Assembly: GCA_900470965.1 (NCBI GenBank)
Contig: UCCS01000017.1
Span: forward strand, 45,718 to 109,717
Source of the DNA: Hyphomicrobiales bacterium
GTDB lineage: Bacteria; Pseudomonadota; Alphaproteobacteria; Rhizobiales; Rhizobiaceae
DNA: 64,000 nucleotides
Reading direction: 5' to 3'
This document shows, one piece after another, positions 17,352-25,445 of the stretch. Below the pieces are notes generated by a model. That model had not been told where the DNA came from. It saw only the letters and a program-made list of their open reading frames with translations, and searched no databases. Position 1 is the stretch's first letter. The number at the start of each line of letters is the position of its first letter. The translations under genes and the position numbers were made by a program.

Positions 17352-18401
17352 ATGCTTGCCGAATTCTCTGCCCTCCTCGCCTCCATCGCCGCCGCCATCG
17401 GCTATTCCTCCTACAAGGCCCGCCAGTTCGAACACGCCTATCCCAATATCGGCGAACTGACCGATATCGGCGGCTATAGCTTGAATGCCGTGCATGTTCC
17501 GCGCCCCGACACCGCCGATCTTCCGCCCCTGGTCTTCATTCACGGAGCAAGCGGCAATTTGCTCGACCAGACCGGCGCCTTCCGTGAACCACTGGAGGGC
17601 CGCGCCGAGATGCTCTTCGTCGATCGACCCGGTCACGGCTACTCGGAACGTGGCGGGCCGGAAAACGCGCTGCCCTCAGGCCAGGCCGATGCCATTGCCA
17701 AGCTGATGGAAAAGCGCGGCATCGAAAAGGCTGTTATCATCGGCCATTCCTTCGGCGGCGCAATCGCCGCGGCCTTCGGTGTCCACCATCCCGACAAGAC
17801 AGCCGGCCTGCTGTTCCTCGCGCCGGCCTCCCATCCATGGCCAGGCGGCATCGATTGGTACTATCATGTCGCGACAACACCGCTTGTCGGCTGGCTCTTC
17901 AATCATGCGGTCGTCGTGCCCCTCGGCCTGCAGCGGTTGGAACGTGGGACGCTGAACGTCTTTCATCCCAATCCGCGACCCCTCGATTACGTCGCCAAGA
18001 CTGGTCCGTCGCTGGTGCTGCGGCCGCGCGCCTTTTACAACAACGCCACCGACTTCAAACGGCTCCATGAATATCTGACGGCCAACGCGCCACACTATTC
18101 CGAAATATCAGCGCGAACCGTCATCATCACCGGTGACAAGGACGAGATCGTCTGGGAGCATCTGCATTCGCGTGGATTGGCGCGGGATATCAAGGGGGCG
18201 GAACTTATCATGGTCAGGGGCGTCGGCCACAAGCCTGACTATCTTGCGACCGACGTCGCCATTGCCGCCATGGAGAAGATTGCCGGCAAGGCGCGTGACC
18301 TTGCGGCGATTGCCCGCAAGGCGGAAGAGCGGCTTGCCGGCTCTTCCATCAATCAGACGGTTGGAACGGTACCGCCGTCGATCGTATATTCCGCGCCATG
18401 A
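17352..18401 (+). CDS. Alpha/beta-hydrolase
   Basis: The 349-residue protein has an N-terminal hydrophobic segment that may anchor it. The hydrolase fold follows: the oxyanion motif FIHGASGN near 63-70, VDRPGHGYS, the nucleophile elbow GHSFGG with S133, and a likely acid in TGDKDEIV with the histidine in GVGHKPDY. All triad residues are present. The substrate is unknown. Its last 49 bp overlap the 3' end of the convergent SDR gene. Confidence 0.9.
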   Translation: MLAEFSALLASIAAAIGYSSYKARQFEHAYPNIGELTDIGGYSLNAVHVPRPDTADLPPLVFIHGASGNLLDQTGAFREPLEGRAEMLFVDRPGHGYSERGGPENALPSGQADAIAKLMEKRGIEKAVIIGHSFGGAIAAAFGVHHPDKTAGLLFLAPASHPWPGGIDWYYHVATTPLVGWLFNHAVVVPLGLQRLERGTLNVFHPNPRPLDYVAKTGPSLVLRPRAFYNNATDFKRLHEYLTANAPHYSEISARTVIITGDKDEIVWEHLHSRGLARDIKGAELIMVRGVGHKPDYLATDVAIAAMEKIAGKARDLAAIARKAEERLAGSSINQTVGTVPPSIVYSAP

Positions 18402-19156
18402 ATGGAGGCGGCGCGGGGCGAGGCCAGGAAGGCCACGAGCTCCGCCACCTCTTCCGGGCGGCCCGGCCGGCCGATCGGTATGCCGCCCAGCGATTCCATC
18501 AGCAGCCTGCGGCCACCATCTTCATCGATGCCCGTCTCATCAGCGATGCGCCGGATCAGGGCGGTGGCAGCCGTGGTCTCGATGAAACCCGGCGCGATCG
18601 TATTCACCCGAACGCCCTTCGGCCCGACCTCTTTCGACAATCCCTTGCTGTAGTTCGACAATCCTGCCTTGGCCGCCGCATAGGCAAGTGTGGCTTCGTA
18701 AAGCGGCAGCCGCCTCTGGATCGAAGAAATATGGATGATGACGCCGTAACCGCGCTCGATCATGCCGGGCAGGAATGCCCTGTCGAGCCGCACCGGCGCG
18801 AGCAGATTGGCATTGATATCCGCCTGCCAATGCGCATCCGTCAGCGCCGCAAAACCGCCGCTTGGTGCCGATGAACCGCCGACATTGTTGACCAGAATAT
18901 CGAGACCGCCGAAGACCTCCAGCACCCTCGACGCGACGCTATTCACGCCTTCCGCCGTGCTGATATCCGCCTGAACAAAGAGCGTGGAAGTCTGCCCCTC
19001 GGGCAGCAGCGAACGTACGGTCGTCGCAACCCGTGCGCCGGCTGCGGAAAGTCGCCGCACGATCGCTTCACCCATGCCCTTCGTGCCGCCTGTGACAAGA
19101 ACACGCTTGCCGGTGAACTCGTCCGGGTCGAACGAAAATGCCGGTACGACAGTCAT
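18353..19156 (-). CDS. Short-chain dehydrogenase/reductase
   Basis: The 267-residue protein is an NAD(P)-dependent oxidoreductase of the classical SDR type: cofactor motif VTGGTKGMGEA, NNVGG after strand four, a catalytic serine in HISSIQRR, and the YAAAK motif. The start at 19156 overlaps the stop of the SnoaL-like gene as ATGA, so the two are coupled; a longer frame upstream has no support. The 3' end overlaps the convergent hydrolase. The HxlR regulator next door likely controls the pair. Confidence 0.93.
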   Translation of the reverse strand: MTVVPAFSFDPDEFTGKRVLVTGGTKGMGEAIVRRLSAAGARVATTVRSLLPEGQTSTLFVQADISTAEGVNSVASRVLEVFGGLDILVNNVGGSSAPSGGFAALTDAHWQADINANLLAPVRLDRAFLPGMIERGYGVIIHISSIQRRLPLYEATLAYAAAKAGLSNYSKGLSKEVGPKGVRVNTIAPGFIETTAATALIRRIADETGIDEDGGRRLLMESLGGIPIGRPGRPEEVAELVAFLASPRAASIHGAEYTIDGGTVPTV

Positions 19157-19482
19157 GCACTGATCTCCAGATGCGTGATTACGCCGCCGGCAAGCGTGAA
19201 GTGATAGTATAGTGTGACAGGGCTGCCCGGAAAATTCCCGGAGACCAGCGCAGCCACAACCGGCTTGTCTGCGTCGCCGGAAATCTCCCTGGCATCGACC
19301 GTCACACCATATTTGCGCGTCGTCTCCTCCATCCATTCGCGGATGTCGACATGACCGCGCCTGTCTTCGCCCTCATCGTGCACGCTGGCATCTGCCGCAA
19401 AGCAGGCAAGCATGCCGTCGATATCCTTCTGATTCTTGGCGACGTAATAGGCGGCCAGCGGTTTCGGAAGCTCGATACTCAT
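19153..19482 (-). CDS. SnoaL-like/NTF2-fold protein
   Basis: This 109-residue cone-shaped NTF2 fold has LAAYYVAKNQKDIDGMLACFAADASVHDEGE as its first helices and cavity strand, and ends with TLYYHFTLAGGVITHLEI. Members are small isomerases, cyclases or binding proteins for hydrophobic molecules; the substrate is unknown. It is the first gene of a two-gene unit with the SDR and is divergent from hxlR. Confidence 0.87.
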   Translation of the reverse strand: MSIELPKPLAAYYVAKNQKDIDGMLACFAADASVHDEGEDRRGHVDIREWMEETTRKYGVTVDAREISGDADKPVVAALVSGNFPGSPVTLYYHFTLAGGVITHLEISA

Positions 19483-19561
19483 TCAGAAACTCCTCTTCGG
19501 TTGCTTCGCGAAAAGAATGGACATAGGCTTACCAGATGACAAGAACCTACAAAAAAGTCAG

Positions 19562-19585
19562 GTACTTACCTGAAAGTAAGGTACT
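19562..19585. promoter_or_regulatory. Candidate HxlR operator
   Basis: Directly before the regulator ATG, GTACTTAC and GTAAGGTAC form an imperfect inverted repeat around CTGAAA; CTTAC and GTAAG pair perfectly, and GGTACT occurs twice as a direct repeat. The site would block both ribosome binding for the regulator and, probably, the divergent promoter. Autoregulation is inference. Confidence 0.45.
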
Positions 19586-19588
19586 GCG

Positions 19589-19954
19589 ATGACACCCTAT
19601 TCCGCTGCGACCGGCGTCGAAAACGTGCTGAAGATTCTGGAAGGGCGCTGGAAGCTCATCATTCTTTTCCACCTCTTCGGCGGCAAGGTGCTGCGCTTTT
19701 CCGATCTCGAGCGCGCCATTCCCGCCATCTCGCAAAAGATGCTGATCCAGCAGCTCCGCCAGATGGAAAACGACGGTATCGTGATGCGCATCGTCCATCA
19801 TCAGGTGCCGCCCAAGGTGGAGTATCGCCTGACGGATTGGGGTCAGGCCCTTTGCCCCGCCTTGGACGCCCTGTTGAAATGGGCCGCCTTGAAGGACAAG
19901 GACCTGACCGGCATGGTGTTCGCACCCGAGGAAGCCGTCGACGGAACCGTCTGA
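19589..19954 (+). CDS. HxlR-family transcriptional regulator
   Basis: The 121-residue winged-helix protein has the HxlR core: LKILEGRWKLIILFHLFGGKVLRFSDLERAIPAISQKMLIQQLRQMENDGIV is the recognition region and YRLTDWGQALCPALDAL the closing helix. One cysteine (in LCPAL) and none near the N-terminus make a classical two-cysteine redox switch unlikely. It is divergent from the SnoaL-SDR pair, with about 106 bp between. Confidence 0.92.
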   Translation: MTPYSAATGVENVLKILEGRWKLIILFHLFGGKVLRFSDLERAIPAISQKMLIQQLRQMENDGIVMRIVHHQVPPKVEYRLTDWGQALCPALDALLKWAALKDKDLTGMVFAPEEAVDGTV

Positions 19955-19958
19955 GCGT

Positions 19959-20675
19959 TCAAGCCGCGAGGTGAATACCACCATCGCAGGTCAGGACGTG
20001 ACCGCTCATGAAGCCGTTCGAGACCATGAAAGCGACGGCCTTGGCGACATCATCCGGCTGGCCGATGCGACCGACCGGGGTGCGCCCGGCAAAATCCTGA
20101 AACACGGCCTGACGCTGCTCGGCGGGCAGGAAATCCCACCACGGCGTATCGATAACACCAGGCGAAACGCCATTCACGCGCAGTGGCTTCAACTCGGCAG
20201 CAAGCACCCGCACCATCGCCTCGATCCCCGCATTGACGGCGGCAAGGCCGGCGGTTCCCGGCATCGCGGCCTGCGCACTAACGGCGGATACGAAAGTAAT
20301 GCTGCCGTCTGGCCGCAGGAACGGCAGAGCCGCCTGCGCCGTCGCCGCATGCGGGATGAGCTTCGTCTGGAAGCCGGCGAGCAGGTCGGCCATGTCGAGC
20401 GTCGCGAAAGGACCGGCGCCATGGCCGCTGCCCAGCGCCAGCACGAGATGATCGAAGGATCCGAGTCTCTCGAAGGCCTGCTTCACGGTGGCGGGATCTC
20501 GGGCATCGATGGCAATCATTCCGATCTCGCCGGAAAGATGATCAGCCGATGCCTTGAGCTTCGCCTCGTCTCGCGCAGCGATGGTGACCCTAAATCCCTG
20601 TTCCAGAAGCAGTCTCGCTGAGGCAAGGCCGATACCCGAAGAGCCGCCGATAACGACTGCGTGCTGCAATGACAT
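19959..20675 (-). CDS. Short-chain dehydrogenase/reductase
   Basis: The 238-residue protein starts MSLQHAVVIGGSSGIGLA, with AAAGGAG before the ATG at 20675. It keeps the SDR cofactor motif GGSSGIG and a serine in FVSAVSAQ, but at the usual Y-x-x-x-K position the sequence reads GTAGLAAVNAGIEAMV, with neither tyrosine nor lysine. This fits the atypical SDRs that lack the catalytic pair. It is convergent with hxlR, with 4 bp between the stop codons, and divergent from the MmyB-type regulator. Confidence 0.88.
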   Translation of the reverse strand: MSLQHAVVIGGSSGIGLASARLLLEQGFRVTIAARDEAKLKASADHLSGEIGMIAIDARDPATVKQAFERLGSFDHLVLALGSGHGAGPFATLDMADLLAGFQTKLIPHAATAQAALPFLRPDGSITFVSAVSAQAAMPGTAGLAAVNAGIEAMVRVLAAELKPLRVNGVSPGVIDTPWWDFLPAEQRQAVFQDFAGRTPVGRIGQPDDVAKAVAFMVSNGFMSGHVLTCDGGIHLAA

Positions 20676-20775
20676 GAGAATACTCCTTTGGATGATCGAA
20701 CTTCCGGCTTTCATTGCCGGGAGTGCTCTCATCTTGCGGAGTCCCAAAATCGCAAATAGGCCTGATTTTATCCTG

Positions 20776-20785
20776 GTATCGATAC
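20776..20785. promoter_or_regulatory. Palindrome upstream of the MmyB-type regulator
   Basis: GTATCGATAC is a perfect 10-bp palindrome ending four bases before the regulator ATG, in the place normally taken by the ribosome-binding site. It may be an operator for the regulator itself or its divergent SDR. Short palindromes arise by chance, so support is modest. Confidence 0.35.
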
Positions 20786-20789
20786 TGAT

Positions 20790-21644
20790 ATGATCGCCGC
20801 CATGGATCAGAAGCTGGACACGTTCGAAGCCCGCCGTCGCGAATTCGCGGCCTTCCTGCGCTCGCGCCGTGAGCGCCTCCGCCCGGCCGATGTCGGCCTG
20901 CCCGACGGTTTTCGCCGCCGCACGCCGGGGCTCAGGCGCGAAGAGCTCGCCATGATCGCCGGTGTCGGCACCACCTGGTACACCTGGCTGGAACAGGGGC
21001 GCGACATCCGCCCCTCCCCGCAGGTGCTGAATGCGCTCTCGGATGCGCTTCGTCTTGATGAGGCCGAACGCCTGCATCTCTTCACCCTAAACAGCCGCCA
21101 GTCGCCGCAGCCGCTTTCGTCAGCGGCGGAAGTGGTCGATGAGCCGCTGCGCCGGATGCTGGATAATCTGACTCAGCAGCCGGCCTATGTGCTGGGTCGC
21201 CGCTGGGACGTGCTGGCCTGGAACCGTGCCGCCGATCTGCTCTTCGGCGGGTATGACCGGCTGGGGCCGGACGAGCGCAACACCATGCACCGGCTGTTTG
21301 CCGATGATCTCCATCGCAGCCTGCTGGTCGACTGGGAGGCCGTCGCCCGCGTCTCGCTCGCCATGTTCCGCGCCGACAGCGCCCGCTATGCCGGCGACCC
21401 GGATTTCGAGCGCCTCATCGCCCTGCTCAAGCAGACAAGCCCGGAATTCCGCGCCTGGTGGACGCGCCATGAGGTTGTGGCTCCGCTCACCGGCGTGAAG
21501 CGCCTGAACCATCCGGTCAAGGGCCTGATGTCTTTCGAACATACCGGCCTTACGCTGATGAGCCAGCCGGATATGAAGCTGATCGTCTACACGCCTCTCG
21601 ACGAACACGACACGAACAGGAAACTCGCCGAGCTTCTTGCCTGA
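20790..21644 (+). CDS. Helix-turn-helix regulator with MmyB-like ligand domain
   Basis: The 284-residue protein has an N-terminal XRE helix-turn-helix with the hallmark TPGLRREELAMIAGVGTTWYTWLEQGRDI, then a PAS-like MmyB domain (PAYVLGRRWDVLAWNRAADLLFG ... LKQTSPEFRAWWTRHEV). Such regulators commonly sit divergent from an SDR gene and control it, as here; the domain is reported to bind fatty-acid-like ligands in a relative. Confidence 0.93.
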   Translation: MIAAMDQKLDTFEARRREFAAFLRSRRERLRPADVGLPDGFRRRTPGLRREELAMIAGVGTTWYTWLEQGRDIRPSPQVLNALSDALRLDEAERLHLFTLNSRQSPQPLSSAAEVVDEPLRRMLDNLTQQPAYVLGRRWDVLAWNRAADLLFGGYDRLGPDERNTMHRLFADDLHRSLLVDWEAVARVSLAMFRADSARYAGDPDFERLIALLKQTSPEFRAWWTRHEVVAPLTGVKRLNHPVKGLMSFEHTGLTLMSQPDMKLIVYTPLDEHDTNRKLAELLA

Positions 21645-21706
21645 TCATTGTCTGCCGCAGAAGCGACGCCATATCTTTCCCATCGCCGTCCTTTGAGGGG
21701 AAATTC

Positions 21707-23449
21707 ATGGATCGCCTTCCCAGACACTCCGCCGCCATTCTCGCCGCCATTTCGCTTTGCCTTGCGCCGTTGCCGGCTTTTGCCGCCTCGCCGGCACCTG
21801 TCGAAGCTGAGCATGGCATGGTCGTCACCGCCCAGCATCTGGCAACCGATGTCGGCGTCGATGTCTTGAAGAGTGGCGGTAATGCCGTCGATGCCGCGGT
21901 CGCGGTGGGCTACGCGCTGGCCGTTGTCTATCCGACAGCCGGTAATCTTGGCGGCGGTGGGTTCATGACGATCCGGATGAAGGATGGAAAAACAACCTTC
22001 CTTGATTTCCGCGAACGCGCACCGCTTGCGGCAACCAAGACCATGTATCTCGATGCTAAAGGCGACATTGTCCCACGCGCCAGTCTCGACGGTTATCTCG
22101 CCGTCGGCACACCGGGTTCGGTCATGGGCTTTGAGACAGCCCGCGAGAAATACGGTACCAGGAAGCGTGAAGAACTGATCGCCCCAGCTTTAAAATATGC
22201 GAAGGAAGGCTTTACGCTCGAGCAGGGCGATGCAGCCACTTTCGCGACCAGCGCCAAACGGCTCGCCAAGGATGAAGAGGCCGCCAAAATCTTCCTGAAG
22301 GCCGGTGGCAGCCCCTATGCGTCGGGCGAAAAGCTGGTGCAGCCGGATCTTGCGGCTGTCCTGCAATCCATCTCCGAAAAAGGCCCCGATGCGTTCTACA
22401 AAGGTGCGCCTGCCGAGGCAATCGTCAATGCCAGCCAGGCCAAGGGCGGCATTCTCGCCAAGGAGGATTTCGAGCAGTACAAGGTGCGGGAACTGAAGCC
22501 GATCGAGTGCAATTACCGCGGCTATGACATCATTTCCTCGCCGCCGCCCTCCTCCGGCGGCGTCATCATCTGCGAGATCTTGAACGTCCTCGAAGGCTAT
22601 CCGCTTTCTTATCTCGGCTACGGATCGGCAGAAACCGTTCACATCATGGTCGAGGCCATGCGTTATGCCTATGTGGACCGCAACGCCGCACTCGGCGACC
22701 CAGACTTCATCGACAATCCCGTCTCCAAACTGCTGGACAGAAGTTATGCGGCGTCAATTCGTGCCAAGATCGATCCGTACAGGGCCGGCACTTCGGCCAA
22801 TCTGAAGCCGCTGGGCGGCAAGGAAAGCACCGAGACGACCCATTATTCGATCATCGACGACGAGGGCAATGCAGTCGCCGTGACCTATACGCTGAACGGC
22901 TCCTTCGGCGCTGGCGTCGTTGCACCCGGCACCGGCGTGCTGCTCAACAACGAGATGGACGACTTCACCTCCAAGCCCGGCGTGCCGAACCTCTATGGCC
23001 TCGTACAGGGCGAGGCCAATGCCATCGCGCCGAAGAAGACGCCGCTTTCTTCCATGAGTCCGACGATCGTCACCAAGGATGGCAAGCCCTTCATGGTGAT
23101 CGGCAGCCCCGGCGGTTCGCGCATCATTACGATCACCCTGGAAGCAATCCTCAACGTCGTCGATTTCGGCATGAACATCAGCCAGGCGGTCAACGCACCG
23201 CGCGTCCATCATCAGTGGCAGCCGGACACCGTCTACCTGGAGCCTTTTGCGCTCTCGCCGGATACCGAAAAGGCGCTCGCCGCAATGGGCTACAAGCTTG
23301 ATGGCGGAAATGATGCTCCGGTCTGGGGGCAGGCCGCCGGTATTCTCGTCGGTGGCAAGAGCCTTGCAGCCATCCAGAAGGGCGGCGGCGCCCGCTACAA
23401 CGGCGCAATGGACAACCGCGCGACCGAAGGCTCAGCCAACGGTTATTGA
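21707..23449 (+). CDS. ggt: Gamma-glutamyltransferase
   Basis: This periplasmic enzyme cleaves or transfers the gamma-glutamyl group of glutathione and related compounds. The 580-residue precursor has a signal peptide (cut near AFAAS). The self-cleavage site is TTHYSIID, so T377 would become the N-terminal nucleophile of the small subunit. PLSSMSPTIV and GSPGGSRII form the substrate pocket. GAGGGG precedes the ATG. It ends 8 bp before the convergent gene at 23458. Confidence 0.96.
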   Translation: MDRLPRHSAAILAAISLCLAPLPAFAASPAPVEAEHGMVVTAQHLATDVGVDVLKSGGNAVDAAVAVGYALAVVYPTAGNLGGGGFMTIRMKDGKTTFLDFRERAPLAATKTMYLDAKGDIVPRASLDGYLAVGTPGSVMGFETAREKYGTRKREELIAPALKYAKEGFTLEQGDAATFATSAKRLAKDEEAAKIFLKAGGSPYASGEKLVQPDLAAVLQSISEKGPDAFYKGAPAEAIVNASQAKGGILAKEDFEQYKVRELKPIECNYRGYDIISSPPPSSGGVIICEILNVLEGYPLSYLGYGSAETVHIMVEAMRYAYVDRNAALGDPDFIDNPVSKLLDRSYAASIRAKIDPYRAGTSANLKPLGGKESTETTHYSIIDDEGNAVAVTYTLNGSFGAGVVAPGTGVLLNNEMDDFTSKPGVPNLYGLVQGEANAIAPKKTPLSSMSPTIVTKDGKPFMVIGSPGGSRIITITLEAILNVVDFGMNISQAVNAPRVHHQWQPDTVYLEPFALSPDTEKALAAMGYKLDGGNDAPVWGQAAGILVGGKSLAAIQKGGGARYNGAMDNRATEGSANGY

Positions 23450-23457
23450 ACAGCCGC

Positions 23458-24165
23458 CTAGCGGATCCTGACCCGAACGAAATCGCCATCGATCTCGACG
23501 CGTGGCATCGCGCCCGACACGCTTGGCTTCAGGGCATCGACCCAGGAAGCCTTTGCCGTCACCTTGTAATCGACCGACGCGCTGTCTCCGAAACCAAGAT
23601 AGGCGTCGAGAGCACGAGCGCGGATCGATACTCTCTCGTCCGCTTCGACCCTGTCGAAATCGAGGGAAGCCCGCACGGCGTCTGCGCGAATATCGATGCC
23701 CCCGGCATGGCCGTCCAATGTGATGTCGGCCGCCTTTCCGGCAATCGCAAGCTCGGAAAAATGCCCAGTGAGCCTCGCCGTGAAAGCGCTCTGATCGATC
23801 CGGAGAGCAGCACCAGCAGGCACATTGGCATTGACCTCGATCATGCAATCGGACGGGTCCAGCCACGACGATGCGGCGATATCGATATGCAAGACCGTGC
23901 CTTCCACCCGCATGTCGCTATTGTCGCGGCAATCGGCAAAATACCAGCTTGAATACCAGGACGAGAACCAGCCCTTCCGTCGCCCGCTGAGCGATGCGCC
24001 ATAGGGCTGGTCGCTTCGCGTGGTGATGTTGATCGAGCTTGCGTCACCACTGATGGCAATCGCACGCACGCCGGAAAGATCGGGAATTGCAGTTGTCGAC
24101 ACCTTGTCCGGCAGAGCGGCTACAGAAGCTACCAGAAGCACCGGCATGACAAGAAGAATGATCAT
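23458..24165 (-). CDS. Exported protein of unknown function, possibly DUF4097-like
   Basis: The 235-residue protein has a short N-terminal signal (IILLVMPVLLVASVAAL). The rest is rich in beta strands of repetitive character, such as VEADERVSIRARALDAYLGFGDSASVDYKV, suggesting a right-handed beta-helix like the DUF4097 putative adhesins. A tryptophan-rich patch (WFSSWYSSWYFADC) is unusual. It is divergent from the membrane AraC protein, which may control it. The family assignment is tentative. Confidence 0.7.
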   Translation of the reverse strand: MIILLVMPVLLVASVAALPDKVSTTAIPDLSGVRAIAISGDASSINITTRSDQPYGASLSGRRKGWFSSWYSSWYFADCRDNSDMRVEGTVLHIDIAASSWLDPSDCMIEVNANVPAGAALRIDQSAFTARLTGHFSELAIAGKAADITLDGHAGGIDIRADAVRASLDFDRVEADERVSIRARALDAYLGFGDSASVDYKVTAKASWVDALKPSVSGAMPRVEIDGDFVRVRIR

Positions 24166-24314
24166 CGGAATCCGCCCATGAATGAGGCCCTCCCGTCGAG
24201 GACACTTTCAGGATGGATTTTCAGCCCCTATTTCGAGACCTCGATCACGATCCGGGTCGACCGCGAACGCAATCGGGTTCATTCTGGAATCATTGTTGCT
24301 GCCGGATATCGCCG

Positions 24315-25376
24315 ATGATCTTCGTTCCCTTGCCCTTCGTCGTGGCTCTGCTGCTTGCCATCCTGCTGATCCGCATGCTGCGGCAGGGAGATGGGGCGCT
24401 TGCCGAAAAGCGGCCTTTCCTATTGCTGATCGGGTTCTACATCCTCCAATCCGTAGTGATCGGCATCCGCTGGGGTTACGACGTCATCGCGATCATGCCG
24501 ATTCAATCGTTGATCGCGACAACAATCGCGGCCCTCGCCTGGGTCTGCTTCAAGGGGCTTGCTGTGGAAGAGCAACCCACCCTTTCCCGTTTCTGGCCAC
24601 ATCTTCTGCCGACAGCCGCAATCGCAGTCTTGATCGCACTCTATCCAGAGCCGATTAGCCTCGCCATCATTCTGATCTTCCTCTTCTATGGCGGCGCGCT
24701 GCTCTGGCTTGCCCGGCATGGACCTGATGTTCTCGTATCCTCCCGCCTCGACGGTGCAGTGCTGTCCTATCGTTCGCTGCAGATAACCGGCTTTGCCCTC
24801 ATCGCCTCCGCCGTCACCGACGTCATCATCAGCTTCGATTTCACCAAGACCGGCGGCATTCATGCGGGCGCCATCGTCGCACTCGGCAATGTCATTGCTC
24901 TCCTGATCCTCGGCACCGCCGCTTCGGTAGCAAGTGGCGGCAGCAGTGCAGAAGCGACCTCCGCGGAGCTGCCGCCGCCACCACCGGCAACGCAAGAAGA
25001 CGGTGCCGTCGCCGCTGCCCTCGATACGCTGATGCGCGCCCGTCAGCTCTATCGCGATCCCGATCTCAATCTCACCCGCATTGCCCGCAAGATGAATCTC
25101 CCGGCCCGGCGCGTCTCCACGGCCGTCAACCGCATCCACGGCATGAGCGTCTCGCAATATGTGAACGACTTCCGTATCCGCGCCGCCTGCGAGCAGCTGG
25201 TCGGCACCGATCATCCGATAACACAGGTGATGTTCGACTCCGGCTTCATCAGCAAGTCCAATTTCAATCGCGAATTCGCGCGCATGAATGGCGAAACCCC
25301 CACACAATACAGAAAGCGGCGTGTCCCGCGGGAATCGGGTGGCGCGGCGTCCAATGTCATATTCATGTCACCGTGA
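24315..25376 (+). CDS. Membrane-embedded AraC-family regulator
   Basis: The 353-residue protein starts at the ATG at 24315; an upstream extension to 24213 is not hydrophobic and is rejected. About seven membrane helices fill residues 1-230, for example VPLPFVVALLLAILLIRML and LAIILIFLFYGGALLWLA. A Pro-rich spacer (ELPPPPPATQ) then leads to a C-terminal AraC DNA-binding domain with LTRIARKMNLPARRVSTAVNR and a second helix-turn-helix ending in FNREFARMNGETPTQYRK. This layout suits a membrane sensor that binds DNA directly. The divergent exported protein is a plausible target. Confidence 0.9.
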   Translation: MIFVPLPFVVALLLAILLIRMLRQGDGALAEKRPFLLLIGFYILQSVVIGIRWGYDVIAIMPIQSLIATTIAALAWVCFKGLAVEEQPTLSRFWPHLLPTAAIAVLIALYPEPISLAIILIFLFYGGALLWLARHGPDVLVSSRLDGAVLSYRSLQITGFALIASAVTDVIISFDFTKTGGIHAGAIVALGNVIALLILGTAASVASGGSSAEATSAELPPPPPATQEDGAVAAALDTLMRARQLYRDPDLNLTRIARKMNLPARRVSTAVNRIHGMSVSQYVNDFRIRAACEQLVGTDHPITQVMFDSGFISKSNFNREFARMNGETPTQYRKRRVPRESGGAASNVIFMSP

Positions 25377-25445
25377 CAAAATCGCCGTTCACAAGCAAAG
25401 ATGCGCGCTCTATGCATGAGCGGCATTAAAGCAGAAGAGATTCCC

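Noticed and set aside
20676..21077. Long N-terminal extension of the SDR at 19959
   Set aside because: The added 134 residues lie antisense to the regulator gene and lack any domain, while AAAGGAG supports the ATG at 20675.
24213..24314. Upstream extension of the membrane AraC protein
   Set aside because: It adds hydrophilic cysteine-rich sequence before the first membrane helix and overlaps the divergent promoter region; the ATG at 24315 is better.
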